A stretch of DNA of 36,862 nucleotides from Oceanicola sp. S124. GTDB taxonomy: Bacteria; Pseudomonadota; Alphaproteobacteria; Rhodobacterales; Rhodobacteraceae. Positions within the stretch are counted from its first letter, which is position 1. Each line of letters starts with the position of its first letter. A model generated the notes under the pieces. That model had not been told where the DNA came from, ran no database searches, and saw nothing but the letters and a program-made list of their open reading frames with translations. A program made the position numbers and the translations under genes. The stretch spans positions 1-36,862 of the forward strand of contig NZ_AFPM01000059.1 in NCBI RefSeq assembly GCF_000220565.1, written 5' to 3'. Shown in pieces: positions 7,895 to 17,540 of this stretch.

Positions 7895-8754
7895 TGGCTG
7901 CCGCTGACACCACCACCCCGACCACCGGCCTTCCGATGCCGAGGATCCGCCCGGCGCGCATCCTGCTCTGGACCGTCCTGTTCATCGGCGGCATGCTGAT
8001 GATCACGCCGATCCTGTTCATGTTCTCGACCTCGCTGAAGACCGCGGGGCAGATCTACGACCTGCGCCTGATCCCGGCCGAGCCGACCTTCGCCAACTAC
8101 ATCAAGGTGCTTTCGGAAGGCGAGTTCTTCCGCTGGTTCCTCAACTCCAGCCTGGTGGCGATCTGCGTCACCCTGTCGAACTGCTTCTTCGACAGCCTCG
8201 TGGGCTATACCCTGGCCAAGTTCCGCTTCCGCGGCCGCCAGTTCGTCTTCATCGCGATCCTCTCGACCCTGATGATCCCGACCGAGATGCTGGTGATCCC
8301 CTGGTATCTCATGGCGGCCGACTTCGGCTGGCTGGACACCTACTGGGGCATCATGTTCCCCGGCATGATGACCGCCTTCGGCACCTTCCTGATGAAGCAG
8401 TTCTTCGAGACCGTGCCCGATGACTTCATCGAGGCGGCGCGCATCGACGGGCTGAACGAATTCACCATCTGGTGGCGCATCGCGATGCCGCTGGTGACCC
8501 CGGCGCTTTCGGCACTGGCGATCTTCACCTTCCTTGGCAACTGGACGGCCTTCTTCTGGCCGCTGATCTCGATCACCTCCAGCGAGCTCTACACCCTGCC
8601 CGTGGGCCTGACCTCCTTCGCGGTCGAGCAGTCGATCCAGTGGGAGATGATCATGACCGGCGCCGCGCTGGCGACGATCCCGACCCTGATCGTCTTCCTG
8701 CTGCTGCAACGCTACATCGTCCGCGGCGTCATGCTGGCGGGCCTGAAAGGATGA
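7894..8754 (+). CDS. CUT1 sugar ABC transporter permease (MalG/UgpE type)
   Basis: A 286-aa membrane subunit. The first helix is ILLWTVLFIGGMLMITPILF, followed by the MalG-like periplasmic stretch FSTSLKTAGQIYDLRLIP and EPTFANY. The EAA loop reads EAARIDGLNEFTIWW and then RIAMPLVTPAL. The ATG at 7894 shares a base with the preceding stop (TGATG). The C-terminus RYIVRGVMLAGLKG is the standard ending of this subfamily. It pairs with the upstream permease to form the translocation pore. Confidence 0.92.
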   Translation: MAAADTTTPTTGLPMPRIRPARILLWTVLFIGGMLMITPILFMFSTSLKTAGQIYDLRLIPAEPTFANYIKVLSEGEFFRWFLNSSLVAICVTLSNCFFDSLVGYTLAKFRFRGRQFVFIAILSTLMIPTEMLVIPWYLMAADFGWLDTYWGIMFPGMMTAFGTFLMKQFFETVPDDFIEAARIDGLNEFTIWWRIAMPLVTPALSALAIFTFLGNWTAFFWPLISITSSELYTLPVGLTSFAVEQSIQWEMIMTGAALATIPTLIVFLLLQRYIVRGVMLAGLKG

Positions 8755-8759
8755 CCGGC

Positions 8760-10271
8760 ATGACGACCGATCCCTCCCGCTCCGACACCTCGGTCTTTCC
8801 CGATCCGGTCTACAAGGAGACGGTGCTGGCGCCGCTCTTCGATCACGCCAAGGACGACCACGCCGAAGGGTTCCGCCGCATCGACCGGGCGCACCTGGTG
8901 ATGCTGGAACGCACCGGCATCCTGCCCCGGGACGTGGCCGGACAGATCGCCCGCGCGCTGGTCGAGATCGACGCCGGGATCGACCCCGAGGGGCTGGTCT
9001 ACACCGGCGAGGTCGAGGACTACTTCTTCCTCCGCGAGGCCGAGCTGAAGACGCGCGTCGGGCCCGATACCGGCGGGCGGCTGCATACCGCGCGCTCGCG
9101 CAACGACATCGACCACACGCTGTTCAAGATGGCCCTCAAGGGGCGCATCGACGCCCTGCTGGGCGAGGGGCGGGCGCTGCTGGCGGCGCTGACCGACACG
9201 GCCGAGCGTGAGGCGGAAACGCTGATCGTCGCCTATACCCACGGCCAGCCGGCCCAGCCGACCACCTTCGGCCACTACCTCGGCGCGGCGATCGAGGTGC
9301 TGATCCGCGACCTCGAACGGCTTGAGGCGGCGCGCGAGGCCTGCGACCTCTGTTCCATGGGGGCGGCGGCGATCACCACCTCGGGCTTCCCGCTGGACCG
9401 CGCGCTGGTGGCCGACCTGCTGGGTTTCGCGGCGCCGCAGCGCAACTCCTACTCCTGCATCGCGGCGGTGGATTACACCACGGCGACCTACGGCGCGGTC
9501 GAACTGCTGTTCCTCCACCTCGGGCGGCTGGTGCAGGACCTGCAGGTCTGGTCCAGCTTCGAGGTGGCGCAGATCTACGTGCCCAATGCCTTCGTGCAGA
9601 TCTCCTCGATCATGCCGCAGAAGCGCAACCCGGTGCCGATCGAGCACATGCGTCACCTCGCCTCGCAAGCCGTCGGCAAGGCGCGCATGATGAAGGACAT
9701 CATGCACAACACACCCTTCACCGACATGAACGACAGCGAGGGCGAGAGCCAGTCCGCGGGCTACGGCGCCTTCGAGACCGGCAGCCGGGTGCTGCGCCTG
9801 CTGGCCGCCCTGGTGCCCAGCCTCGCGATCAACGGCGACCGGGTCGCGGCCAATATCGACCGCGCCTGCATCACCATCACCGAGCTGGCCGACACCCTCG
9901 TGCGGCGCGAGGGCCTGTCCTTCCGCCAGGCGCATGAGATCGCCGCCGACACCGCCCGCGCGGTGGTCGCGGCAGGCACCAGCCTGGCCGAGGGCGGTTT
10001 CGAGCCTTTCTCGCAGGCTTTCCAGTCCCATGCCGGGCGCGCCAGCGCGCTCGATGCCCAGACCTTCCGCGAGATCGTCTCGCCGGAATATTTCGTCGCC
10101 GTGCGCGACCGGTTCGGCGGGCCGGCCCCCGCCGCCATGGCCGAGGCCCTCGCCAGCTACCGCGAGGCGCTCTCGGGTTTCACCGCACGGGCCGAGGCGC
10201 TTCAGGCGCAGGACACCCGCGCCGCCGCTGCGCTTGAGGCGGCATTCAACGATCTGACGGAGGCGCGCTGA
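8760..10271 (+). CDS. Argininosuccinate lyase/fumarase-superfamily lyase inside a sugar ABC operon
   Basis: A 503-aa member of the ASL/fumarase superfamily, whose enzymes cleave C-N or C-O bonds by beta-elimination and usually release fumarate. All three conserved regions are present. Region 1 is [16 protein letters not shown], region 2 is [17 protein letters not shown] with the general-acid His, and region 3 is [19 protein letters not shown] with the mobile-loop Ser and the K and N that hold the dicarboxylate. Region 3 differs from true ArgH, which has KKNPDxxE; KRNPV is closer to adenylosuccinate-lyase-like loops. The ATG at 8760 lies 8 nt after AAAGGA (an ATG at 8751 is also possible). The gene sits between the permease and ATPase genes, and the ATPase ATG overlaps its stop. 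Arginine biosynthesis is unlikely in this place. A substrate carrying a succinyl or malyl group is inferred. Confidence 0.85.
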   Translation: MTTDPSRSDTSVFPDPVYKETVLAPLFDHAKDDHAEGFRRIDRAHLVMLERTGILPRDVAGQIARALVEIDAGIDPEGLVYTGEVEDYFFLREAELKTRVGPDTGGRLHTARSRNDIDHTLFKMALKGRIDALLGEGRALLAALTDTAEREAETLIVAYTHGQPAQPTTFGHYLGAAIEVLIRDLERLEAAREACDLCSMGAAAITTSGFPLDRALVADLLGFAAPQRNSYSCIAAVDYTTATYGAVELLFLHLGRLVQDLQVWSSFEVAQIYVPNAFVQISSIMPQKRNPVPIEHMRHLASQAVGKARMMKDIMHNTPFTDMNDSEGESQSAGYGAFETGSRVLRLLAALVPSLAINGDRVAANIDRACITITELADTLVRREGLSFRQAHEIAADTARAVVAAGTSLAEGGFEPFSQAFQSHAGRASALDAQTFREIVSPEYFVAVRDRFGGPAPAAMAEALASYREALSGFTARAEALQAQDTRAAAALEAAFNDLTEAR

Positions 10272-11311
10272 TGGCGACGATTCAGCTCAACAAGCTCACC
10301 AAGGCTTACGGCAAGGCAGAGGTGATCCACGGCATCGACCTCGACATTCCCGACGGCGAATTCGTCGTCTTCGTCGGCCCCTCGGGCTGCGGCAAGTCGA
10401 CGACGCTGCGGATGATCGCCGGGCTGGAAGAGGTCTCGGGCGGGGATATCACCATCGGCGGGCGCCGGGTGAACGAGGTCGACCCCAAGCAGCGCGACAT
10501 CGCCATGGTGTTCCAGAACTACGCCATCTACCCGCACATGAGCGTGCGCCAGAACATCGCCTTCGGCCTCTACACCTCGAAGCTGCCGAAAGAGGAGAAG
10601 GCCAGTCGCGTCGAGGCCGCCGCCGAGACCCTCGGCCTGACCGCGCTGCTGGAGCGCCGGCCCTCGGCCCTGTCCGGCGGGCAGCGCCAGCGCGTTGCCA
10701 TCGGCCGCGCCATGGTGCGCAACCCCGCCGCCTTCCTCTTCGACGAGCCGCTGTCGAACCTCGACGCGCAGCTGCGCGCCCAGATGCGGATCGAGATCAA
10801 GGCCCTGCACCAGCGCCTCGGCACCACCATCGCCTATGTGACCCACGACCAGGTCGAGGCGATGACCATGGCCGACCGCATCGTGGTGATGCGCGACGGT
10901 CATATCCTGCAGGCCGCCCCGCCGATGGAGATCTACGACAATCCCGTCGACATCTTCACCGCGCGCTTCATCGGCACCCCCTCGATGAACGTCTTCCCCG
11001 CGCAGCAGTCCGGCGGCGTGGTGACGCTTGCCGAGGCGGCGCCCACGGTCATGGCCGGCGTACGGCCGCAGGATCTGAAGGTGGCAGAGCCGGGCATCGC
11101 CCCGGCGGTGGCGCTGGAAGGGCTGGTGACGGTGACAGAGCCCCTGGGCCACGAGACCCTGGTGCATTTCACCGCGCAGGGGCATGACTTCATCGCCACG
11201 GCCCCCGGTCACTTCGGTGCCCTTCCGGGCCAGACGGTGCGTGCCGAGGCGGCAGCGGGCACGGTGCACCTCTTCGATCCGAAAACCGAGAAGGCGGTAG
11301 GTCGGGCGTGA
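10271..11311 (+). CDS. CUT1 sugar ABC transporter ATPase (MalK/UgpC type)
   Basis: A 346-aa ATP-binding subunit with Walker [10 protein letters not shown] near residue 36, Q-loop in [11 protein letters not shown], signature LSGGQRQRV, Walker [13 protein letters not shown] and switch His in [10 protein letters not shown]. After residue 235 comes a shorter OB/TOBE-type domain ([12 protein letters not shown] and [14 protein letters not shown]), typical of UgpC/MalK proteins that feed CUT1 transporters. It begins on the last base of the lyase stop (TGATG) and ends overlapping the GTG of the next gene. It powers the transporter encoded by the three upstream genes. Confidence 0.93.
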   Translation: MATIQLNKLTKAYGKAEVIHGIDLDIPDGEFVVFVGPSGCGKSTTLRMIAGLEEVSGGDITIGGRRVNEVDPKQRDIAMVFQNYAIYPHMSVRQNIAFGLYTSKLPKEEKASRVEAAAETLGLTALLERRPSALSGGQRQRVAIGRAMVRNPAAFLFDEPLSNLDAQLRAQMRIEIKALHQRLGTTIAYVTHDQVEAMTMADRIVVMRDGHILQAAPPMEIYDNPVDIFTARFIGTPSMNVFPAQQSGGVVTLAEAAPTVMAGVRPQDLKVAEPGIAPAVALEGLVTVTEPLGHETLVHFTAQGHDFIATAPGHFGALPGQTVRAEAAAGTVHLFDPKTEKAVGRA

Positions 11312-12378
11312 CGGTGACCGAGCTTTCCCCGACATCGCCACTGGATCTGCCGGCCGAGGCGCGCCATGCGCTGGCCGGGCTGCTGCGCGGCACGCTGCGC
11401 TCTGCGCCCCTGCTCTCGGGCACCGGCTGGGTCACCGCCGAAGGGGCGCTTGATCCGCGCGCCTGCTGTCTTTTCGGGGCGGATGTCGGCGGCACCAAGG
11501 TGCAGTCGGTACTGACCGATCTCGACGGGCAGGTGCTGGCCGAGACCCGTGACGCCACGCCCGAGGCGGGCGGCGATGCAGTGCTCGACGTGATCCATGG
11601 CCACCTCCAGGGCCTCTCGGCCGGGCGCGGTGTCGGGGCGGCGGGCATCGGTCTGCCCGGCGCCCTCGACCCGGTCAGCGGCGTGCTCGACCGCGCTCCG
11701 AACCTGCGCGGTCTCGATGGCCAGCCGATGCCGGCGCTGTTCTCGGCGCGCCTGGGCCTGCCGGTGGCGGTCGAGAATGACGTCAACCTCGCGGCGCTCG
11801 GCGAAAGCTGGCTGGGCCATGGCGCGGGGTCGTCGCGGGCCCGCGACGCCGGGTTGGCCTTCATCGCGCTCGGCACCGGCATCGGCATGGGGCTGGCCTT
11901 CGGTGACCGGCTGCTGCGCGGCGCCAGCGGTGCGGCGGGCGAGATCGCCTGCCTGCCCATCGGAGGCGATCCCTTCAGCGCCGAGGCCCGTCGCCTCGGC
12001 ACACTGGAAAGCGTGGTCGCGGGGCAGGTGCTGGTCGAGGACTACAAGGCCCGTGGCGGCGCCCGCGACGGCAGCCTGCGCGAACTCAGTCGGGCCGGTG
12101 TCGCGGATCCGGTTCTGGACGAGACCCTGGGCGTGCTGGCCGAGCGGCTGGCGCTGGCGGTTCTGTCGGTGGGGGCCGTACTGGACCCGGCACTGGTGGT
12201 GTTCGGCGGCGGCATCGGCTCTCGCCCCGAAATCCTGGCGCGGGTCGGGGCGGCGCTGGAGCGTCTGGGCGCCCCGGCCCCCGAGCTGCGCATCAGCCTG
12301 CTGGGCAACCGCGCCGGGGCCATCGGGGCCGTGCGCGCCGCCCGGCTGGCCCTTGCTGATGCGCTGGAGCGCGCATGA
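11308..12378 (+). CDS. ROK-family sugar kinase, atypical (no zinc motif)
   Basis: A 356-aa ROK protein that begins at a GTG overlapping the ATPase stop (GTGA). About 50 N-terminal residues with no recognised domain precede the phosphate loop [19 protein letters not shown]. Then come [13 protein letters not shown], the catalytic-Asp motif [11 protein letters not shown] and [13 protein letters not shown]. Where most ROK kinases have GExGH plus a CxCGxxGC zinc cluster, this one reads [14 protein letters not shown] and has no cluster, so zinc is probably not bound. There is no helix-turn-helix, so a kinase is more likely than a regulator. The position before a NagB-like deaminase suggests glucosamine or a related amino sugar as substrate, giving the 6-phosphate. 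A regulatory or inactive ROK protein remains possible. Confidence 0.75.
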   Translation: MTVTELSPTSPLDLPAEARHALAGLLRGTLRSAPLLSGTGWVTAEGALDPRACCLFGADVGGTKVQSVLTDLDGQVLAETRDATPEAGGDAVLDVIHGHLQGLSAGRGVGAAGIGLPGALDPVSGVLDRAPNLRGLDGQPMPALFSARLGLPVAVENDVNLAALGESWLGHGAGSSRARDAGLAFIALGTGIGMGLAFGDRLLRGASGAAGEIACLPIGGDPFSAEARRLGTLESVVAGQVLVEDYKARGGARDGSLRELSRAGVADPVLDETLGVLAERLALAVLSVGAVLDPALVVFGGGIGSRPEILARVGAALERLGAPAPELRISLLGNRAGAIGAVRAARLALADALERA

Positions 12379-13142
12379 GCCCCGCAGCCGCCACCGGGCC
12401 CACCCTGCATCGCCCCGCGCTGGTCGTGCTGGACAGTCCCGAGGCCGTGGCGACGGCGGTCGCCGCGCGCCTGCTGCGCCACCTCGCCACCGAGCCCCGA
12501 CCGGTGCTTGGGCTGGCCACGGGGCGCACCCCGCTGGCGGTTTATGACCGCCTCGCGGCGGCCCATGGCACCGGCACCAGCTTCGCGGCGGTGCAGAGCT
12601 TCAACCTCGATGAATACGTCGGCCTCGGCGCTTCTGATCCGGCCTCCTTCGCGCACTACATGCAGCGGCATTTCTTCGACCGGGTGGACATCGCGGCTGG
12701 GCAGGGGCGGGTGCCGGACGGCACCGGCGATCCCGCCACCGTGGCGCGCGACTACGAGGCCGCCATCGCCAAGGCCGGAGGGATCGGCCTGCAATTGCTG
12801 GGCATCGGCACCAACGGCCACATCGGCTTCAACGAACCGGGCTCGGCCTTCGACAGCCGCACCCGCCTGGTCACCCTGGCAGAGAGCACCCGGCAGGCCA
12901 ATGCGCCCGACTTTCCGCGTGGCACCGAGGTGCCACGCGAGGCGATCACCATGGGCATCGGCACGATCCTCGAAGCGCGCCAGATCCTTCTGGTCGCCAC
13001 CGGCGCCGCCAAGGCCGAGGCGCTGCATGCGGCATTCCATGCGGCGCCCGACCCCGACTGCCCGGCCTCGGCGCTTCAGCTGCATCCCCGTGTCGAGGTG
13101 ATCTGCGATTGCGCGGCGGGGCGCCGGCTCTGGTCCGCCTGA
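12375..13142 (+). CDS. nagB: Glucosamine-6-phosphate deaminase (NagB-like)
   Basis: A 255-aa protein of the NagB/6-phosphogluconolactonase fold. The phosphate-binding stretch LGLATGRTPLAVYD is followed by FNLDEYVGL, carrying the proton-transfer Asp, then LLGIGTNGHIGFNEPGSAF with the catalytic His and Glu, and VPREAITMGIGTILEARQI near the end. NagB converts glucosamine-6-phosphate to fructose-6-phosphate plus ammonia. The Asp of GNDGH in E. coli is Asn here, as I recall for many Gram-positive homologues, so activity is not in doubt on that ground. Its start overlaps the ROK kinase stop (ATGA). It is the last enzyme of the operon and ties the imported compound to an amino sugar. Related sugar-phosphate isomerases such as AgaS-type enzymes lack this motif set. 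Confidence 0.85.
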   Translation: MSPAAATGPTLHRPALVVLDSPEAVATAVAARLLRHLATEPRPVLGLATGRTPLAVYDRLAAAHGTGTSFAAVQSFNLDEYVGLGASDPASFAHYMQRHFFDRVDIAAGQGRVPDGTGDPATVARDYEAAIAKAGGIGLQLLGIGTNGHIGFNEPGSAFDSRTRLVTLAESTRQANAPDFPRGTEVPREAITMGIGTILEARQILLVATGAAKAEALHAAFHAAPDPDCPASALQLHPRVEVICDCAAGRRLWSA

Positions 13143-13143
13143 C

Positions 13144-13174
13144 CGGCGCCGACGGAGCGGCAAGCGGGGCGCCG
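13144..13174 (+). terminator. Possible terminator after the lyase/deaminase operon
   Basis: CGGCGCC at 13144-13150 pairs perfectly with GGCGCCG at 13168-13174, right after the NagB stop, with a 17-nt loop and TTGCT downstream. The loop is long and the T-run poor, so this is a weak call. The rest of the gap up to 13317 shows nothing else except the LysR ribosome site. Confidence 0.3.
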
Positions 13175-13317
13175 TTGCTCCCGGCGCGCGCTCTGGGGCG
13201 CGGGGGCAGGACGGATAAGGGGTGCCGGAACGGTGGAAAGAGGGTAGGCCGATCACCGCGCCCGGGCGCAAGCGCCCCGGCCGTGCTAGAGTGGTTCGAC
13301 CAGCAAGAGGCCCCGTC

Positions 13318-14271
13318 ATGCGTTTCACCCTGCGCCAGATCGAGTATTTCATCGCCACGGCGGAATGCGGGTCGATCACGCTGGCCTCGGAGCGGATCAA
13401 CATCTCGCAGCCCTCGATCTCGACCGCGATCTCGCAGCTCGAGGCGGAACTGGGGGCCCAGCTGTTCCTGCGCCGCCACGCCCAGGGCCTGTCTCTGACC
13501 CCGGTGGGCCGCGAGACCCTGGCCGAGGCGAAGAAGCTGCTGGACCAGGCGCAGGGGCTCTACCTGCGCGTCTCAGAGGCGACGGGAATGGTGCAGGGCA
13601 ACCTGTCGCTTGGCTGCCTGGTGACCTTCGCGCCCATGGTGCTGCCGCAGGTCGCGCACAGCTTCGGCGCCGACTATCCCAATGCCCGCGTGTTGCCCGA
13701 GGTGGCCGACCACGAGGTGCTGCTGTCGAAGATCGAGCGGGCCGAGCTGGACGTGGCGCTGACCTACGACCTGCAGGTGCCCGATGGCTTCGCGTTCACC
13801 CCGCTGGCAGAGCTGCCCCCCTATGCCATGGTCGCCCAGACCGACCCGTTGGCGGAACAGACGGCGGTGACGCTGGAGGAACTGGCCGAGCACAACCTGA
13901 TCCTGCTCGACCTTCCGCTGTCGCGCGATTATTTCATGGGTCTCTTCGCCCGCGCCGGGCTGACGCCGAAGATCACCGGGCGGCTGAAGCAGCAAGACGT
14001 GATCCGCACCATGGTGGCCAACAACTTCGGCTATACCATCGCCAACATCCGCCCCCGTGCCTCGGCGGCGCTGGACGGGCGCCCGGTGCACAAGCTGCGC
14101 ATCGCCGGGGAGCAGATGCCGATGCGCCTCGGCCTGCTGCGCATCGCCGGGCAAGAGCCGACGCGGCTGGTCAGCACCTTCATGGAGCATTGCGCCAGCA
14201 TGATCTCGAACAGCTACATCCCCGGGATGGAGCCGCCGGTCATGGTGCCGAAACGGGTTGATCGAAGCTAG
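13318..14271 (+). CDS. LysR-family transcriptional regulator
   Basis: A 317-aa LysR protein. The N-terminal helix-turn-helix is plain (FTLRQIEYFIATAECGS, ASERINISQPSISTAISQLE, LFLRRHAQGLSLTPVGR). The effector domain begins at NLSLGCLVTFAPMVLP and includes ALTYDLQVPDGFAF and the late VANNFGYTIAN region. The ATG at 13318 has an AGAGG-type site about 10 nt upstream and starts exactly where the family helix begins. It stands alone, in the same direction as the lyase operon before it and the decayed ABC operon after it. LysR genes usually sit beside their target, so the decayed transporter is the more likely former target. The inducer is unknown. Confidence 0.9.
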   Translation: MRFTLRQIEYFIATAECGSITLASERINISQPSISTAISQLEAELGAQLFLRRHAQGLSLTPVGRETLAEAKKLLDQAQGLYLRVSEATGMVQGNLSLGCLVTFAPMVLPQVAHSFGADYPNARVLPEVADHEVLLSKIERAELDVALTYDLQVPDGFAFTPLAELPPYAMVAQTDPLAEQTAVTLEELAEHNLILLDLPLSRDYFMGLFARAGLTPKITGRLKQQDVIRTMVANNFGYTIANIRPRASAALDGRPVHKLRIAGEQMPMRLGLLRIAGQEPTRLVSTFMEHCASMISNSYIPGMEPPVMVPKRVDRS

Positions 14272-14409
14272 AGGCCATCCAGCTTCGCCTTTGTCTAACC
14301 GGCGGATCGCAAAATCGTATTTCCGCTTCCGCCGGGCGTCCGGATACATGCCGCCCGAAATCCCCTCGCAGGACTGCCCCCTCTGGCACCCCATGCCGAA
14401 GCCTTCCCC

Positions 14410-15088
14410 GTGACCCAGTGCCCTGATCATCCCGACCAGAGCAGCCCCGAAGCCATCCTTGCGCAGCTGAGCGCGCAGGAAAAGACGGACCTGCTATCGG
14501 GCAACAAGGTCGTCGCCGGTGAAACGCTGATGGTCCGCGACATGGTCGGGGCCTTCCACGACAGCTTCGCCGAGGAATTCCGCCACCAATCAGACCTCGA
14601 CCAACGATCCCGAGCCGATCCCGCGGTAAAAGAAGGCGATCGACACCGACACCAAGATGTTTGACGTCGCCCTGATGACGCCTGAGCACATGCTGCGCAT
14701 CCGCCAGTATGGCGACCAGTACATGCCGCCGACCCAGATCGAGGCCCCCGAGGGTGGTGAGTTCACCCCCCAGTACCTTCGAGCCCGATTTCACCGGCGT
14801 GTCGATAGACGCCCCGGCCATGGGCTACCGCACCGAGGTCGAGGGGCCGATCAGGGCCCGAAAAGCTGGGCAGACTTCTGGGATGTCGAACGTCAGGCCG
14901 CTTACACCGCCGTGCTGGCCTGCGGCCCGCCCAACATGAAGGCCCATGACGTCATCTTTGAGGAAAAGGCCGCCGTGCTGCCGACCACCCTTGAGGACAT
15001 CTCGGGCCTGGCCCTGCTGGGCGCCGACCACTGGGCCGAGAGCCAGGACGCGCTGACCCAGCGTTTCGAACAGTGGATCCTGAGCTGA
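14410..15088 (+). pseudogene. Decayed polyamine-type ABC solute-binding protein
   Basis: Pieces of one protein lie in three frames. Frame 1 holds a normal-looking N-terminus through MVRDMVGAFHDSFAEEF (about 14410-14580). Frame 2 continues with TKMFDVALMTPEHMLRI to EFTPQY, and frame 3 holds FEPDFTGVSIDAPAMGYR. Frame 2 resumes with PKSWADFWDVE, the hallmark SWADFWD of PotD/PotF-like proteins, and ends with HWAESQDALTQRFEQWILS at the TGA. Between AYTAVLA and the C-terminal piece a large internal part of the ligand-binding domain is missing. The putative start is a GTG with no recognisable signal peptide. The pattern is several frameshifts plus a deletion, so no functional protein is expected. 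Confidence 0.75.
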
Positions 15089-15359
15089 TCTGATCCACAG
15101 GGGTGTCTCCCGCCCCTGCCTGCGCACAGCCGCCCCCGCCGGCTGTGCTTCTTTCAAGCCCTGCGCGGGGCGGCCCCTTGCCGGGCATTGCCCGCCAGTC
15201 CCTGCCCGAGGACGCCCCGCGCGTCCTGCGAACCAGCCAGGCCGCCACGTCCGATACCACCGCCGCCTCTGCGACCCCCTCCGGGTCCCGCGCTCCGCGC
15301 CGCTGGCTTGGTCGCCCGGATAAGACGCTCTGGCGTCGTCCCCGGGGCTGATCTACCTA

Positions 15360-16191
15360 GTGGCGTTGCCGATCCTACCGGCTCGGGCGCTGATCCTGTT
15401 GTCCTTCCGTGATCTCGCCAGTGGCGCCTGCGACCTGTCGGTCTACCGCGAGATGTTCTCGGCCGGGGGCTACGTGAAGACGCTTATCAACACCTTCGTC
15501 ATCTCGCTGCAGGTGACGCTTGTCTGCATCGCCGCGGGCTATCCCATCGCAGTCTGGCTTTCCGCGATGCCCGAGCGCAGGCGGCGGATGGCCATGTGGC
15601 TGGTGGGGCTGCCCTCCTGGGTCAGCCCGCTGCTGAAGAACTTCGCCTGGATCGTGCTGCTGGCGCACAAGGGCATCGTGGCGCAGTTGCCTCAACGGCA
15701 TGGGAATGGAGGGCGGCCCGGACCTGCTCCATGGCCGGGGCGCGGTGGCCTTCGGCATGGCCCATGCCATGTTGCCGATCACCATCCTGCCCATGCTGCC
15801 GACGATGATATCCATCGACCGCCCCCTGCAACCGGCGGCCATGACCATGGGCGCGAGCCGGGGCCAGGATTTCTGGCGCATCTTCGTGCCGCTCTCGATG
15901 CCCGGTGTCACCGCGGCCGGCCTGCTGGTCTTCGTCATGGGGCTGGGCTTCTTCATCACCCCGGCGCTGCTCGGCTCACCGCGCGAGACGGTAATCGGCC
16001 GGACCCTGATCCCCCAGGTGCAAAAGCTGTTCCATATGCGCCTTGCCGGTGCGCTGGCCACCCTGCTGCCGGTGGTCACGCTGCGGACCATCGCGCTCTG
16101 TGACCGGATCTTCGGCATGTCCTCGGTTTCGGGCGAGGGGGCGGCAAGTCGCACCATGGCCGCCTCTCGGCGCGCCTCGGCAACGGGCTGA
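15360..16191 (+). pseudogene. Decayed ABC permease (PotB type)
   Basis: From 15360 the frame gives a permease sequence (YVKTLINTFVISLQVTLVCI, YPIAVWLSAMPERRRRMAMW, LPSWVSPLLKNFAWIVLL) and is lost near 15690. It continues one frame over with GMAHAMLPITILPMLPTMIS, MTMGASRGQDFWRIFVPLSM (a degenerate EAA loop) and FFITPALLGSPRETVIG, ending at 16191. The N-terminal part of the gene (15089-15359) shows no membrane segment in any frame and appears scrambled or deleted. It sits between the decayed binding protein and a second decayed permease, the normal order in polyamine-type operons. Confidence 0.7.
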
Positions 16192-16816
16192 TCGCGCTCT
16201 GTGCGGCGCTGACAGACGCCGCGGCCCGGCTGGTGCCCGCAGCGCTCAGCCGTTGGCCCCTGTCGATCTTCGTCTGGCTGGTCCTGGTCTTCCTGGTCGT
16301 GCCGGTGACCACCTTCCTGCCGATGGCCTTCAGATCGGCCTCCTTCCTCGAGTTCCCGCCCACCTCCTTCTCGCTGAAGTGGTTCGAGGCCTACCTGAAC
16401 TCGCCCAGCGGACCGGCGCGACGATCCGCCCGGCGGTGATCGCGCTGGCGGTCGGCCTGATGGCGACGCTGCTGGCCACACTGTTGGCCGCGGCCGCAGC
16501 CTACGGCACGGCGCGCTCGTGGCTGAACCGCCTTGTCTTCCTGCCGCCGATGATCGTGCCCAACATCGTGATCGCCGTGGCGCTGTTCTGCGTCTTCGCC
16601 CAGCCATGCCTGATCGCAACCAACCTCGGCATCGCCCTCGGGCATACGCTGACCGCGCTGCCCATCATCTTCGTCATCCTGCTGACCACCTTCCGCGTCA
16701 TGGACTGGCGCCTGCCGCGGGCCGCCGCGACCCTGGGCGCCTCGTGCTGGCAGCAGGTGCGGCTGATCCTGCCGCTGCTGGTCAAGGGCGGCACTATCAC
16801 CAAGGCGAGCTGCTGA
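16150..16816 (+). pseudogene. Decayed ABC permease (PotC type), 3' end lost
   Basis: One frame carries NGLIALCAALTDAAARLVP, the first membrane helix (LSIFVWLVLVFLVVPVTTF) and SFSLKWFEAYLNSP, typical of PotC-like permeases. After about 16410 the sequence moves to another frame (IALAVGLMATLLATLLAAAA, FLPPMIVPNIVIAVALF, AAATLGASCWQQVRLILPLL). The frame then stops at 16816. The last membrane segments are missing, because a deletion has joined this gene directly to the middle of the ATPase N-terminus. Confidence 0.7.
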
Positions 16817-17540
16817 GCCTGCCGGGTCCCTCGGGGACGGGCAAGACGACGCCTCTTCAGCTGATAGCCGGCCTGACCGAGCCGACCTCGGGGCAGGTGA
16901 TGATCGACGGCACCGACCAGACCTTCGCCCCCGTCAACAAGCGCGGCATCGGCGTGGTCTGGCAGACCGACGCCCTGTTTCCGCACATGACCGTGGCCGA
17001 GACCGTCGCCTTCCCACTGAAGATTCGCGGCATGGCGGCGGGACAGATCGCACCCAGGGTGGAAAAGGGGCTCGAGACCGTGGGTCTCGAACACGCGCTT
17101 GAACGCTTCCCGGTCCAGCTTTCCGGCGGTCAGCAGCCGCGTGTCGCCCTGGCCCGCTGCCTGGTCCACGATCCCTCGATCATCCTGATGGACGAGCCGC
17201 CCGGCGCGCTGGATCCCAAGCTGCGCGAGATCATGCAGATCGAGATGAAGCGCATCCACCGCGAGACCGGCGCCACGATCATCTTCGTCACCCATGACCA
17301 GAAAGAGGCGCTGGCCCTGTCGGACCGCACCTGCCTGATGTCCGACGGCAAGATCGCCCGGATCAACACGCCCCGGAAGATCTACGCCAAACCGCAAAGC
17401 CTGTTCGTGGCGGACGTCATCGGCCGGCCGTCCGATCATGAAGGGGCGGGGCAAGACCTTGGCCATTCATGGCGGCGATGGGCTGGGCGGCATCGGCCTG
17501 CGACCGGCCTCGCGGCCGCCCGAGGCGCTGCATGCGGCGC
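16795..17540 (+). pseudogene. Decayed ABC ATPase (PotA type)
   Basis: The ATPase begins abruptly at GELLSLPGPSGTGKTT (Walker A), with the preceding 30 or so residues lost in a fusion to the permease. It retains VVWQTDALFPHMTVAETVAF, LSGGQQPRVALARCLVHDPSIILMDEPPGALD and IIFVTHDQKEAL. The signature LSGGQQPR (normally QQR) and DEPPGALD (normally DEPLGALD) carry unusual prolines. After VADVIGR (about 17430) the frame shifts. A TOBE-like piece, GKTLAIHGGDGLGGIGLRP, appears one frame over, ending near 17530. Lost start, frameshift and altered motifs together mark it as a pseudogene, although the core frame is long. Confidence 0.7.

Noticed and set aside
8760..10271. Assignment as argH of arginine biosynthesis
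   Set aside because: The signature loop differs from ArgH, and the gene is embedded between ABC permease and ATPase genes of a sugar operon.
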